64,000 nucleotides of DNA, taken from positions 42,747 through 106,746 of the forward strand of contig JAMPXC010000005.1 in the NCBI GenBank assembly GCA_023701385.1, written 5' to 3'. How positions within the stretch are numbered: the first letter of the stretch is position 1; each line of letters starts with the position of its first letter. Positions 1 through 9,994 of this stretch are shown piece by piece. Below the pieces are notes generated by a model. It was not told where the DNA came from. It worked only from the letters and a program-made list of their open reading frames with translations, and made no database searches. This stretch comes from Pseudobdellovibrio sp. GTDB lineage: Bacteria; Bdellovibrionota; Bdellovibrionia; Bdellovibrionales; Bdellovibrionaceae. The translations under genes were made by a program, and so were the position numbers.

Positions 1-1120
1 CTTTATTATCTTCAAAATACTGAACTGCACTTAAAAATTCTTCCGTGTTGTTTACAGTTTTAACGAGCTTCATTTTTTTAAAAGCTATGGCTTCAGGGTT
101 ATTTTGATAGTACGGGCCAACGACCACAAAATTGCCGGCACATAAAGGTTCCATCACCGAATGCACACGCGAAACAAATGACCCACCGACAAAACTTAAT
201 TTTGAAAAACGGTAAAAATCAGCTAATACGCCAATACGATCAACAATCAAAATATCAAAATCAGTCGAAGGTTGATAATCAGCCAGTTTTACGATTTTTT
301 TACCCGGTAGCAGTTTTGTCAAATCGTTGAAAAGTGAAGCCGCATGTTTAATGTCGTGCGGAGCCCAGATCAGTGAAAACTTATTCTGCAAAAGTTGGCT
401 TGCGGCCTGTTTTAAAACCTCTTCATCTTTGGGCCATGTGGAGCCTAAAGTCATAAGTTTTTTATTCTGATCAAGCTGCACTAATGAGTTTTGATTAAGT
501 CTAAAAAACACTTGGTCAAAGCGGGTATCAGGAATGTAACGAACATCAGTGTTTGGTAAGATGTTTTTTAAAAAACTAACTTGTTCTTCTTCAACACAGC
601 TAAAAAAATCAAAGTTTTTACAAGCGAATTTCAGCCATAATGAACTTGAAAAAGTCATTTTAGGATTAGCTGCAATTGTCGCTAACTTGATATTTCTTTT
701 TTTAGCTTGAGTAATTAAGTTTGGCCAAAAATCCGTGCGTGAAAAAATCAAAATACTGGGTTTAATAAAATCTAAAAGTTTAGAATTTTGACTCGTGATA
801 TCCCAATTTAGCGGAAAAAATGCGGTGACTTCAGAAGTGATATTTTTAAATAGCGATGGGGCCGAAAGGGATGAGTAAGATACAAAAATCTGACTTTGTG
901 GGTACGCTTTTTTATAATCACGAATTAAGCCTTTAGCGTATTCAATTTCACCACTTGAAGCATGAATCCAGATTTTCTGCGCACTAGGATTGACGGGAGT
1001 TTTAAAAATATCTTGGTTAGCTCTTAACTTCATCCACGCTTTGGTTTTTGGACCTAAAAAGGGCGAACTTAATAAAAGAATAAAACGTAAAAAATGATAA
1101 AGAAGGTTATAAATAATCAT
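1..1120 (-). CDS. waaA: 3-deoxy-D-manno-octulosonic acid (Kdo) transferase, partial (3' end outside window)
   Basis: Manual reverse-strand translation from ATG at 1120: MIIYNLLYHFLRFILLLSSPFLGPKTKAWMKLRAN...IWIHASSGEIEYAKGLI...SQIFVSYSS..; typical WaaA N-terminus. Overlaps the upstream gene stop (ATGA). Confidence 0.85.
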   Translation of the reverse strand, partial: MIIYNLLYHFLRFILLLSSPFLGPKTKAWMKLRANQDIFKTPVNPSAQKIWIHASSGEIEYAKGLIRDYKKAYPQSQIFVSYSSLSAPSLFKNITSEVTAFFPLNWDITSQNSKLLDFIKPSILIFSRTDFWPNLITQAKKRNIKLATIAANPKMTFSSSLWLKFACKNFDFFSCVEEEQVSFLKNILPNTDVRYIPDTRFDQVFFRLNQNSLVQLDQNKKLMTLGSTWPKDEEVLKQAASQLLQNKFSLIWAPHDIKHAASLFNDLTKLLPGKKIVKLADYQPSTDFDILIVDRIGVLADFYRFSKLSFVGGSFVSRVHSVMEPLCAGNFVVVGPYYQNNPEAIAFKKMKLVKTVNNTEEFLSAVQYFEDNK

Positions 1121-2103
1121 AACCACAGTCTTTCTAAATGCTCTTGTACCATCGTCGGTGTTAAATCCACCATACATTGCTGAAAGTTCGGATTCACACA
1201 AGGGCCTTGGCCATGTTTACTGCACGGTCGGCAGTAAAGATTTCTCTCCATAATGACAGTGCTTGTGCGTGAGGGAAAACCAAACGGTGCTGGCCCCATT
1301 AAAGCGATCGTTTTTTTACCTAACTGTTCAGAAAAATGCAGCATACCTGTATCATTTGTGACAACGGCTTGGGCGCGGTTAATAATCGCGGCGGATTCTA
1401 ATAAACTGGTTTTACCCGTTAGGTTTACGATATTTGGATATTGATTAAGTTCAGAAGTAAAAGTGTCAGTAGGTCCTGCTAAGACCACAATTTTTTTATC
1501 GCTATTACGTTCAACTAACTTTTTCCAGTGATCCATGGGCCAACGTTTTAGCGCGTAGGCCGCCGACGGTACAATCACCACATAACGAGACAGTTGATGT
1601 TCTGAAAGTAAACCAGAAATTTTATTTTCAGTGGCTGGATCAAAAAAGATCAACGGTGGTTTGGGCAGGCGAAATTTAATACCCATTTTTTCTAAAGGTT
1701 TTAATAAATCACGTTGGCCAGAAAAAGGTTTTTCAAAAAGATTAATTTTAAAACGAATCAGTAAAAAACGTTTTAAACGCGACATCGGTTTTACGATTTC
1801 TGATTTTGCTGAAACCAAGTGGCGAATAAAAAATGAACGTAAGTTATTATGGGCATCGTAGATAATATCGAAGTGCTCTTTACGCAGTTCTTTGGCTAAA
1901 TTAAAGATCTCGGAAAAGCCTTTTTTGCGGTCAATAGCCCATACTTTTTTTACTTGCGGATTGTTGTTTAATAAAAGCGTAAAATCTGAGCGCGTTAAAA
2001 AATGCACCTCAGCTTCAGGGTGATTTTCTTTAATAAGCGCAGGAATGCTTAAACTTTGAGTTAGGTCTCCTATGCTTGAGAATCGAATCACCAGAATCTT
2101 CAT
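1117..2103 (-). CDS. Glycosyltransferase family 9 (heptosyltransferase-like)
   Basis: MKILVIRFSSIGDLTQSLSIPAL...VVTNDTGMLHFSEQLGKKTIALMGP motifs of GT9. Confidence 0.92.
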   Translation of the reverse strand: MKILVIRFSSIGDLTQSLSIPALIKENHPEAEVHFLTRSDFTLLLNNNPQVKKVWAIDRKKGFSEIFNLAKELRKEHFDIIYDAHNNLRSFFIRHLVSAKSEIVKPMSRLKRFLLIRFKINLFEKPFSGQRDLLKPLEKMGIKFRLPKPPLIFFDPATENKISGLLSEHQLSRYVVIVPSAAYALKRWPMDHWKKLVERNSDKKIVVLAGPTDTFTSELNQYPNIVNLTGKTSLLESAAIINRAQAVVTNDTGMLHFSEQLGKKTIALMGPAPFGFPSRTSTVIMERNLYCRPCSKHGQGPCVNPNFQQCMVDLTPTMVQEHLERLWL

Positions 2104-2173
2104 ATTGTTATGTAATTACAAAAAGGGCGTTATGTCTATGATTTTAGCTTTGAAATGACCGTGGTTTTAGGGC

Positions 2174-3496
2174 ATGACTGTTCAGATGATAAACAAACTG
2201 TTTTCACTAGTTCTATTGGTAGGCTTTGCCTGTCCGGCTTTCGCTGAAATTTCAAGCCAAGTTGAGGTCTCAAGCCTTAACTTTATCAGCGAAGATTATG
2301 CGACAAACCAAGATAAAAGTTTCGCGTTTATCGGCGCTCAAATAAAATCTGAAAATGCCGAAAGTGATCTGTTTAAAATTAACTTAGTTGGTAAATACAC
2401 GCCCAAAAATACGGTCTTAAGTTATTTCAATTTAAAAGAAATTTATTTTACCAATATTATCGATTCAACAGCATCACTACATATCGGCCGTAAACTTCAG
2501 ACGTGGTCTAAAGGTGATGAAAAGTGGAATTTAGGTTCTTACCAACCGCAATTTCGTTGGAATCCGCTAGATATTGAAAGCCAAGGGCTACTTGGAATTT
2601 TCTACGAGAAAAATTTAGGGCATTGGAATTTAAGTTTATTCGGGACTCCATTTTTTATTCCTGACCAGGGCCCAGCTTACGAAGTTAAAGACGGGCAGTT
2701 TGAATCATCAAACCCGTATTTCACACCGCCGCCACAGAATATTATTTTTCAAAACGTGGTGCTTCCGATTGACTACAACATTATTAAACCAGAAGTTTCT
2801 GATGTGGTTGAACAACCTGGTTTTGGAATTAAGTTTGATTATAAATTTGATGACCTTGAACTCAGCTTAGCGGGCACATATAAGCCGTCAAATCAGTTTG
2901 CTTTCGGCTATAAAGGTATCTTAGTGACTAATCGTGTGCGCGTGGATGTTCAACCTAAGACCTATTACGAAAAATTAACGAGCCTTGATCTGTCTAAGAA
3001 ATGGCAGAATAGCCATGTTGGGATATCAGTTATCTACAACGATCCGGAGACGCCCGAGTATACGGTAAACTACAACTCACCCGTATTTCAGGCGAACACG
3101 GCAATGACTCCGTATATTGGACTTGATTTCGAACCTATTGATTTTGAATTAGCCGGTCTTTTTATCGAGGGCGGCGATATCAAAGAAGAAGGCCCTGATG
3201 CAAATCCCGACCGTCAGCCATTAACGCAGAAATACCTCTATAATCGAGCTTATCAGGTGACCGTGAATTATCGAGCCGATGTGAGCGAGAATTTGAAAAT
3301 TATCTCTAGTATTCAGTGGCGCGAGGCTGAGAAAAATTTACTCAAAACCTTAAAATGGAAGAACATTTTTGATATAAAGGGACCTTGGAAAATGACACTG
3401 GATCTATTCTTAGTTGAAACCAGCGATGAAGCGACCACGGTATCAAGCTATAGAAACTTAGATCAAGTATGGGCGGGGGCGTCTTATGATTTCTAA
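2174..3496 (+). CDS. Exported protein, probable outer-membrane beta-barrel
   Basis: Signal peptide (MINKLFSLVLLVGFACPAFA), alternating aromatic/polar strands, C-terminal ...WAGASYDF ending in Phe. Confidence 0.7.
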   Translation: MTVQMINKLFSLVLLVGFACPAFAEISSQVEVSSLNFISEDYATNQDKSFAFIGAQIKSENAESDLFKINLVGKYTPKNTVLSYFNLKEIYFTNIIDSTASLHIGRKLQTWSKGDEKWNLGSYQPQFRWNPLDIESQGLLGIFYEKNLGHWNLSLFGTPFFIPDQGPAYEVKDGQFESSNPYFTPPPQNIIFQNVVLPIDYNIIKPEVSDVVEQPGFGIKFDYKFDDLELSLAGTYKPSNQFAFGYKGILVTNRVRVDVQPKTYYEKLTSLDLSKKWQNSHVGISVIYNDPETPEYTVNYNSPVFQANTAMTPYIGLDFEPIDFELAGLFIEGGDIKEEGPDANPDRQPLTQKYLYNRAYQVTVNYRADVSENLKIISSIQWREAEKNLLKTLKWKNIFDIKGPWKMTLDLFLVETSDEATTVSSYRNLDQVWAGASYDF

Positions 3497-5858
3497 AATG
3501 ATTAAAATTTTATTCACGTTAGGCTTGAGTATAGGTTTAACAGGTTGTGATAGTTTTCTTAAAGGTAAACCACAGCCGCCAAAAATTGTTGAGATTCAAG
3601 CTTCTGATCTTGAGTGTGTTAAAGACGTTCAAGCAGATTTCAAAAAACTTGTTGAATCGCAAGCCAGCGAAAAAGATATCGATGATTCGTTTGATTGTTT
3701 ATACAGAACACTTGATCAATTTAAAAATCGCGCTGAAGGCCGTACAAACCCTAATTCTTTCACAGGCAGCGAATTATTTATTATCTTTGATACTTTCTTT
3801 AAAGACGCTGAAATTTCACAAAATGCGACTGATAATTTGTTAGTTCTTAAAAAAGCTTTATTGGGCGGTGTAGAGAACGAAATCACAAAGCCAGAGTTAG
3901 ATCTTTTAAAAGACTATCTTAAAGTTTTACAGGTTGAAGTTAAAAACTTATCTCCGTATATCAAAGTTTTTACTTTCAAAAAAGAAAATGGTCCCTTTGA
4001 CCAAAAAACTTTAAACTTAGCTTTCTCACAATTACGCAGCTCTTTAAAAACCCTTTTAACGGCTTCAAAAATTCCGCGTGCTGAATATAACTTTGAAGAC
4101 GTAAAACAACTAACAACAAGCTTAAACATCGTTGAAAAGCAAGAAGATCAGGATTTATTAAACCTGGTTGAAAACGTCGTTAATTTATTAGCGGGTACAG
4201 AGCCGTTAACATCAGAAGCTGAGTATATCCAGTCGATTGATAATTTTGTCGATGTGTCTGCGCTTTATGCTGAAGCTCTTTATACAGGAATGAAATTTGA
4301 AATCTCTGAGAAAAACCAGTTAAACAGAGTTTTAAGTTTTACAAGCCGTTTAATCGATGCTTTTGAAAATTCATTACAGTACACAAAAACACAAAAGCTT
4401 CCGGTTAAATACTTAGATCCAATTATTAACGAAGTTTTAAAAGCGAGAATCATTCCGGTTGAAGTGAGTGAGCCGACCTTCCAACGCTTTTATAAAATGG
4501 CGGTTATTCGCATTTTTAACGATCAGAAAAATCTAGATCCGGTAAGTTTAGAAACACTTCGTCCGGTGAATTTCAGAAAAATTAAGCGCGAATTTCATAT
4601 CTACAAAGCTTACCAAGATATGATTAACAGCCTCGATTTTGGCCCTAAAACCTATTTAATGCCACCAACATTACAGGCTAAGATCAAAGCTTATAGTGCT
4701 ACACCGTCATTAACTAAAATGCTTCAAGTCAACAAACTTGATCAGGCTTTAGTTAAAGAAATTGCCTTAGGCTTTGAAGAGCTTCGCCAAGAAGCTTTAT
4801 CTAAACTTCCGATTTTATACCGTAATAAAAAATACATTTTAGCCTCGTCACAAAACACCGCTGAAGTGAATTGGGAAGACGTGAGCCGTTCTCATTACGT
4901 GAAAATGTTGTCACGTGAGCTGGTGTTAGGCTGGGGGCAAGTTGATCCAAACTTAAGCCTATACAGCACCAATAGCCGTATGCTTAAAGAAGACTTTGTA
5001 AAGTGGTATAACGACTTTAAAGAGTTTGCGATTGAGCTTAAATTATTCGACCCACGTGCCACAGATAATGGTGCCGATAACTTTATGCAAGCTGATCTAT
5101 TTACGTATGCAGGTAATGGCGATAATCAACTTCATTTCCTAGAAGTGATGCAGTTTACGAATATGTTATTAGGCGGCGGTGCTGAAATGACAGATGATAT
5201 TCAAAAAGTCATGATCGCAGCTGGGTGTTCAATTTCTGGCCAAATCGATATTTTCGGTAAACCATGGTTTGATGAAAAGTGCTTCTTAAAAAACATTCGC
5301 ACAAATTCAAAGCGCTTTTTCTCGCATATTTATCTTTTTGGTAACTACGTAAACTCATTAAACGAGCAAGAGTACCTTGGTTTCTACACAGAGCTAATGA
5401 GTGTAGCCCGTTTAAAGAACGACACTGTAGGGCGTGTTGAAACAGCTGACATTCGTGCGTTTTCATTATTATCAATGTTTATCGATTCGTTATTTACAAT
5501 TTATGATGTGAAAGCACCGTTTGGAGAAGTGGGCCCAGAAGAGATTCGTGCTTCTTATCCTCGTTTTAAAAACTTTGTTGCCGAGTACGTTAAAAAGCCA
5601 GATGTTGCTGAAAAATTAAAAGATTGGAGCAAGTGGTACAATGTTTGCCAACTGTCACACTCTAAAGAAGAATTTTTACAAGAGGCATTTATCTTTTTAG
5701 TTTACAACGGTCGCATTCCAGAGAAGTCAGATGTTAGTCTACTGTGCAATTTCGGCGACATCTTTAAGTTTGAAGGTAACGTGAATCGCCGTAGAATTCT
5801 TAGTACTTTTCAAATCTTAAAAGATGAAATAGCCTTAGGAAATGCCGGCAAAAATTAA
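3486..5858 (+). CDS. Large putative lipoprotein of unknown function
   Basis: 790 aa, lipobox-like LGLSIGLTGC-DSF near N-terminus; overlaps the previous ORF by 11 bp. Confidence 0.75.
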   Translation: MISKMIKILFTLGLSIGLTGCDSFLKGKPQPPKIVEIQASDLECVKDVQADFKKLVESQASEKDIDDSFDCLYRTLDQFKNRAEGRTNPNSFTGSELFIIFDTFFKDAEISQNATDNLLVLKKALLGGVENEITKPELDLLKDYLKVLQVEVKNLSPYIKVFTFKKENGPFDQKTLNLAFSQLRSSLKTLLTASKIPRAEYNFEDVKQLTTSLNIVEKQEDQDLLNLVENVVNLLAGTEPLTSEAEYIQSIDNFVDVSALYAEALYTGMKFEISEKNQLNRVLSFTSRLIDAFENSLQYTKTQKLPVKYLDPIINEVLKARIIPVEVSEPTFQRFYKMAVIRIFNDQKNLDPVSLETLRPVNFRKIKREFHIYKAYQDMINSLDFGPKTYLMPPTLQAKIKAYSATPSLTKMLQVNKLDQALVKEIALGFEELRQEALSKLPILYRNKKYILASSQNTAEVNWEDVSRSHYVKMLSRELVLGWGQVDPNLSLYSTNSRMLKEDFVKWYNDFKEFAIELKLFDPRATDNGADNFMQADLFTYAGNGDNQLHFLEVMQFTNMLLGGGAEMTDDIQKVMIAAGCSISGQIDIFGKPWFDEKCFLKNIRTNSKRFFSHIYLFGNYVNSLNEQEYLGFYTELMSVARLKNDTVGRVETADIRAFSLLSMFIDSLFTIYDVKAPFGEVGPEEIRASYPRFKNFVAEYVKKPDVAEKLKDWSKWYNVCQLSHSKEEFLQEAFIFLVYNGRIPEKSDVSLLCNFGDIFKFEGNVNRRRILSTFQILKDEIALGNAGKN

Positions 5859-7002
5859 ACAGTCTCATTGGGCCCTCGTCTTCGCGTTTGCGAGTTTGTT
5901 CACGCTGGGCCTTGCCGATAATATTCGTGGTACGCTTTTTCCTGAAATCTTAAGTCAGTTTCAAGTTTCAAACACACTAGGGTCGTGGTTATTCGCGACC
6001 TCTTCGGCGTCAGCATTTGTCGCTGGTGTGATTTCACCAGCGTATTTACGCCGTTATACGATTTCGTCGCTATTAGCCGTTGGCGTTTTGTCTTTGGCTG
6101 TAGGTTTAGCCGTTATGGGTTTTTCTGGAAACTTTAACTGGATGATCGCTGGAAGCATGTTCTTAGGCACAGGCATCGGCTTTATGGGTGTTTCGCAAAA
6201 CCTTCTGGTTGCTGAAGGGGTTGAGGCTAAACTTCGTTCCCGCGCGCTTTCAGGGCTTCATGGCTTTTATGGTTTAGCGAGCTTTATTGCACCGTTATTG
6301 GCGGCTTCAACAACCAAAATTTTCGGCCACTGGAATTCGACATTCTACGTGGTTTCAGTTGTTAGCTTGGTTTGCTTGGCTTCGCAGCTTTTAATCGCGC
6401 CCAACCCCAAGTTTGTTGTGCATGTGCCGGTAAGCTTAGAAGATACTGCCGATAAAAAGAGAATTTCTAAGCGGGCACTTACTATGGTTTGTTCTTTCTT
6501 TGGCTTTTACGTGGTGGCTGAAATTTTAGTTTCCACACGTTTAGCTCTTTATATGCGTACTTACTTTCAGATGGATCTGGCCCAGTCTGCAGGTTATGTG
6601 ACGATGTTCTTTATGTTCTTACTTATTGGCCGTGTGCTGTTTGCATTTATTCATTTGCCGTTTTCATTAAAATCACAGCTGAATGGTTTTTTAATCGGGT
6701 CGTTAGTATTTATCTTTTTAGGTTTAAAGCTGCACCCGTTTTTCTTAGCGTTAAGCGGGTTAACAATGGCTCCGTATTATCCGCTATGTGTTTCATATAT
6801 TTCTGAAATTTCAAAAGATTTAAGTCGAACGTTTTTATCATATGCCATGAGTTTTCAAAGTTTAGCTGTTGTGGCCATGCACTTAGGCGTGGGTTACATG
6901 ACAGATGAATTCGGATTGGCCTTTGCCTTTGGAGTAGGGATTTTAGCCCTAGTTATTTCAATTTTATGTTTAAGTTTTCACCCAAAAAAATTAACAGTTT
7001 AA
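5842..7002 (+). CDS. Major facilitator superfamily transporter
   Basis: About 12 hydrophobic segments; MFS-like organisation (LADNIRGTLFPEIL..). Confidence 0.85.
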   Translation: MPAKIKQSHWALVFAFASLFTLGLADNIRGTLFPEILSQFQVSNTLGSWLFATSSASAFVAGVISPAYLRRYTISSLLAVGVLSLAVGLAVMGFSGNFNWMIAGSMFLGTGIGFMGVSQNLLVAEGVEAKLRSRALSGLHGFYGLASFIAPLLAASTTKIFGHWNSTFYVVSVVSLVCLASQLLIAPNPKFVVHVPVSLEDTADKKRISKRALTMVCSFFGFYVVAEILVSTRLALYMRTYFQMDLAQSAGYVTMFFMFLLIGRVLFAFIHLPFSLKSQLNGFLIGSLVFIFLGLKLHPFFLALSGLTMAPYYPLCVSYISEISKDLSRTFLSYAMSFQSLAVVAMHLGVGYMTDEFGLAFAFGVGILALVISILCLSFHPKKLTV

Positions 7003-7997
7003 TTTTAGCATTTGTCTTATGCTTTTTTGCGAGTATCTTTGCACAGGCGCAATTTTTATATTCACGTGGTGCTGTGATCAGTGGTTTTGTTGATGAGCAG
7101 TATTTATTAGCTTCAAGCGAAACAAACATGTGGGAGGTCGGCGAAATCTTACCGGTTATTTCACAAAACTCTAAAATCGGTGTTTTTGCTTTCGTTGAAT
7201 TACAAAACGTTAAAACAGTTAAGTACGGCCATTACGAACTTCGCTTAAAACTGGTTCGCCAATCACGAAAGTATCTTATTCAAAAAGGCGATATTATCAA
7301 AAAATTAGATATGTCGACTTACAACGAAGAGTTTATCGGAACTACTGATTTAATCGTTAAAAAAAGCGAATTAGATATTTCATCAAGATACCGTCCACTT
7401 TTCTACCAAGGTATCTCGATCGGTGAAACAGCGCAGACACTGTATAAACATGAATTTTTAGTGAACTATATAGGTAACTTGTACTATGGCGCTAACGAGT
7501 GGTTAACTGTCGGTACGTTTGCTCCAGGTAACTTAATTGATCGCCCGAATGCCAACTTTAAAGCGCGTTTTTGGAATTCAGATGCAACAACTTTAGCTGC
7601 CGGCTTAAGTTATGTTGATCTTCAAAAAGAAGAAGAGGCGACGTTAAACTTAAACTTTTGGTGGGATTCAATTTCATCAGACTCGTTAATTTCGCACACT
7701 TTCTTAAGCTTAGGTTTAGTGAAGTGGGACGGTGCCAAAGACGCAGCGGCGATCAAGGCCTTAGGTTCAAGCTCATTCCAGACGGGTTATGAAGTGATTC
7801 GTTCTGACTGGGACCGCGTTTTGATTGGTCCGAGTTATAACTTCGAAAGAAAAGCGCTGGGTGGTTATTTATCTTACGTTTGGATTTACGATCGCTTCCA
7901 TGCACAAGTGTCAGTGAATGCTACAGATATTACTAAATTTAAATTAGATCCAAGAGACGGTTACTACGGTTTCTTTGACTTCTACTGGAGATTCTAA
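6966..7997 (+). CDS. Exported hypothetical protein, possible outer-membrane barrel
   Basis: Signal peptide (SLILAFVLCFFASIFAQAQ), terminal ...FFDFYWRF; overlaps MFS gene by 37 bp. Confidence 0.6.
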   Translation: MFKFSPKKINSLILAFVLCFFASIFAQAQFLYSRGAVISGFVDEQYLLASSETNMWEVGEILPVISQNSKIGVFAFVELQNVKTVKYGHYELRLKLVRQSRKYLIQKGDIIKKLDMSTYNEEFIGTTDLIVKKSELDISSRYRPLFYQGISIGETAQTLYKHEFLVNYIGNLYYGANEWLTVGTFAPGNLIDRPNANFKARFWNSDATTLAAGLSYVDLQKEEEATLNLNFWWDSISSDSLISHTFLSLGLVKWDGAKDAAAIKALGSSSFQTGYEVIRSDWDRVLIGPSYNFERKALGGYLSYVWIYDRFHAQVSVNATDITKFKLDPRDGYYGFFDFYWRF

Positions 7998-9163
7998 TGG
8001 CATCGCGCTTTTTTGTTTCATGCCAACCGCATTTAGAAAAAGACCTGCTTAATGAACTTGAAAGCTTTTGGCATCAGCTCATTGATTTAGATGGTTTGCC
8101 AACACGTTCACGTCCGGAAGTGGTCTATGAAGATATCGGTGGTATCGAGATCGAATGTGAAACACATTTAGGATTTCAGATTAATTTATTTTCTAAGTTA
8201 GCGAATCGTGTGCTGTGGCGTATTCACCATTTTGAAGCGCGCTATTTTGACCAGTTTGAAAAAGAACTTAAAAAACTAGATTTAAAAAAATACCTAGGCG
8301 AACAAAAGTTCAATTTAAATATCGAATCAGGTAAGTCACGTCTTTTTCACGAAAGTAACTTAGAAGAATCAGCTCATAAAATTTTAAAAAATGCCGTAAA
8401 AAAACAAGATGAAAATTTGCTTTCATTGTATATCCGTATTTTTAAAGATCATGTGACTTTAAGTTTAGATACTTCAGGAAAACATCTGCATAAACGTGGT
8501 TACCGCCAAGCTCAAGGCGAAGCGCCCATGCGTGAAACCTTAGCGGCAAAGATGTATAATTTTTTATTAAAAAATGCCCTTGAAGGTGAAGTTCTATATT
8601 CTCCGCAAAATGCAAACACGGTAATTCTAGATCCTTTTTGTGGCGCGGGAACTTTACTGTTTGAGGCGGCTAGTTTCTTTCAGCCGAATCTAGTTTCTAA
8701 GTTTGATTTTGAAAGATTTAATAATTTACCGGGGCTTTTAAAATCAGAAACTTGGAAGAAGAATTTTAAAATCGCAAACCCTTCAAAAACTCAATTTATG
8801 GGTATTGAGTTAGACTCAAAAACCTTCACCAAATTAGAGGGGAATTACGAGGCTTTTAAAACGCATTTTCCAGCGGTTGAAAATGGTTTTAAGTTTATTC
8901 AAGGTAACTCAAAAGCCGCTGATTTTAGCGCTTTAAAAGATCAAGCGGTGATCGTGATTGCAAACCCTCCGTACGGAGAACGTTTAAAGAACACCGATGC
9001 TGAAGATGTTCTAATGTCATTGGAGCGCATTCCAAACTTAAAGGGTCTTGTTGTGGTTCATCCGCCACAGTGGAAATTGAAATTTTCACAGTTAAAAATC
9101 AAACAAAGCGAGGCTTTTAACAATCAAGGGTTAGACCTAAAACTCACTTTATTTGCATTATAA
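7997..9163 (+). CDS. THUMP-domain class I SAM-dependent RNA methyltransferase (RlmL N-domain/YpsC-like)
   Basis: FFVSCQPHLEKDLLNEL; ILDPFCGAGTLLFEAA; VIVIANPPYGERL. Confidence 0.92.
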   Translation: MASRFFVSCQPHLEKDLLNELESFWHQLIDLDGLPTRSRPEVVYEDIGGIEIECETHLGFQINLFSKLANRVLWRIHHFEARYFDQFEKELKKLDLKKYLGEQKFNLNIESGKSRLFHESNLEESAHKILKNAVKKQDENLLSLYIRIFKDHVTLSLDTSGKHLHKRGYRQAQGEAPMRETLAAKMYNFLLKNALEGEVLYSPQNANTVILDPFCGAGTLLFEAASFFQPNLVSKFDFERFNNLPGLLKSETWKKNFKIANPSKTQFMGIELDSKTFTKLEGNYEAFKTHFPAVENGFKFIQGNSKAADFSALKDQAVIVIANPPYGERLKNTDAEDVLMSLERIPNLKGLVVVHPPQWKLKFSQLKIKQSEAFNNQGLDLKLTLFAL

Positions 9164-9331
9164 TCCAAAAATGCCCCTATTTTACATGCTGCATTTGTAA
9201 GAGCTGCTACTGGTAGTAAAAGCTCTAGACTTTACACGAAAATTTGTGTTCTCTAGCCCACGCAATTAAAAACATAAACTCGATGCGAATAGAAGTAATT
9301 CGTAAACGCGTCTTTTACTCAAGGAGAAAAC

Positions 9332-9967
9332 ATGAAATCAATTATCGGTTCATTAGTATTAATGATCGGTTTAACAGCTAATGCAGGTCTTTTAACAGTT
9401 TCTGGCGGAGCCAAAAAAATCGAAGGCGTTACCTTAAACCAAACAGCTCAAGTAACTGGTTCTGATGTTAACATGACATTAGTTGGTGCTGGTTTACGCG
9501 CTAAAACAGTATTATTCGTTCCAGCTAAAGTTTACGTTGCAGAATTATTCACTAACGATGCAGCTAAATACTCTCGCGATAACAACGCTTTAAAATCTTT
9601 AGAAGCGTCTTCTGTTACTGCAATCCGTTTAACTTTCTTACGTGGTGTTGACGCTCCTACAGTAGCTTCTTCTTACCGTGAAGCTTTAGTAGCTAACAAC
9701 GTTAACTTAAAAGACCAAGCTATCTCTCAATTCTTAGCAAACGTTGAAAAAGGTGGCGATGCTTCTCAAGGTAAATCTTTTGTTATGCTTTTAGTATTAA
9801 CTAAAGAAGGTGGCACAAAATTATACTACGAAGATACAAAAGACCAAGTTTCTGTAGTTGATGGCCCACGCGCTTTACAACAACAAATCCTTTCTATCTG
9901 GTTAGGCGCTTCAGCTGATTCTGGTTTAGAAAAACTTAAAAAATCTTTATTACAACCAGTTTACTAA
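9332..9967 (+). CDS. Exported chalcone-isomerase-like family protein
   Basis: Signal peptide; VTLVGAGLRAKTVLFVPAKVYVAELF pattern; RBS aaggaga upstream. Confidence 0.8.
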   Translation: MKSIIGSLVLMIGLTANAGLLTVSGGAKKIEGVTLNQTAQVTGSDVNMTLVGAGLRAKTVLFVPAKVYVAELFTNDAAKYSRDNNALKSLEASSVTAIRLTFLRGVDAPTVASSYREALVANNVNLKDQAISQFLANVEKGGDASQGKSFVMLLVLTKEGGTKLYYEDTKDQVSVVDGPRALQQQILSIWLGASADSGLEKLKKSLLQPVY

Positions 9968-9994
9968 TCTCGAACGTCTAAAAGGGTGTATTAG

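Noticed and set aside
1253-1861. Plus-strand ORFs at 1253-1444 and 1631-1861
   Set aside because: Fully antisense to a well-supported GT9 gene, with no recognisable domain or RBS.
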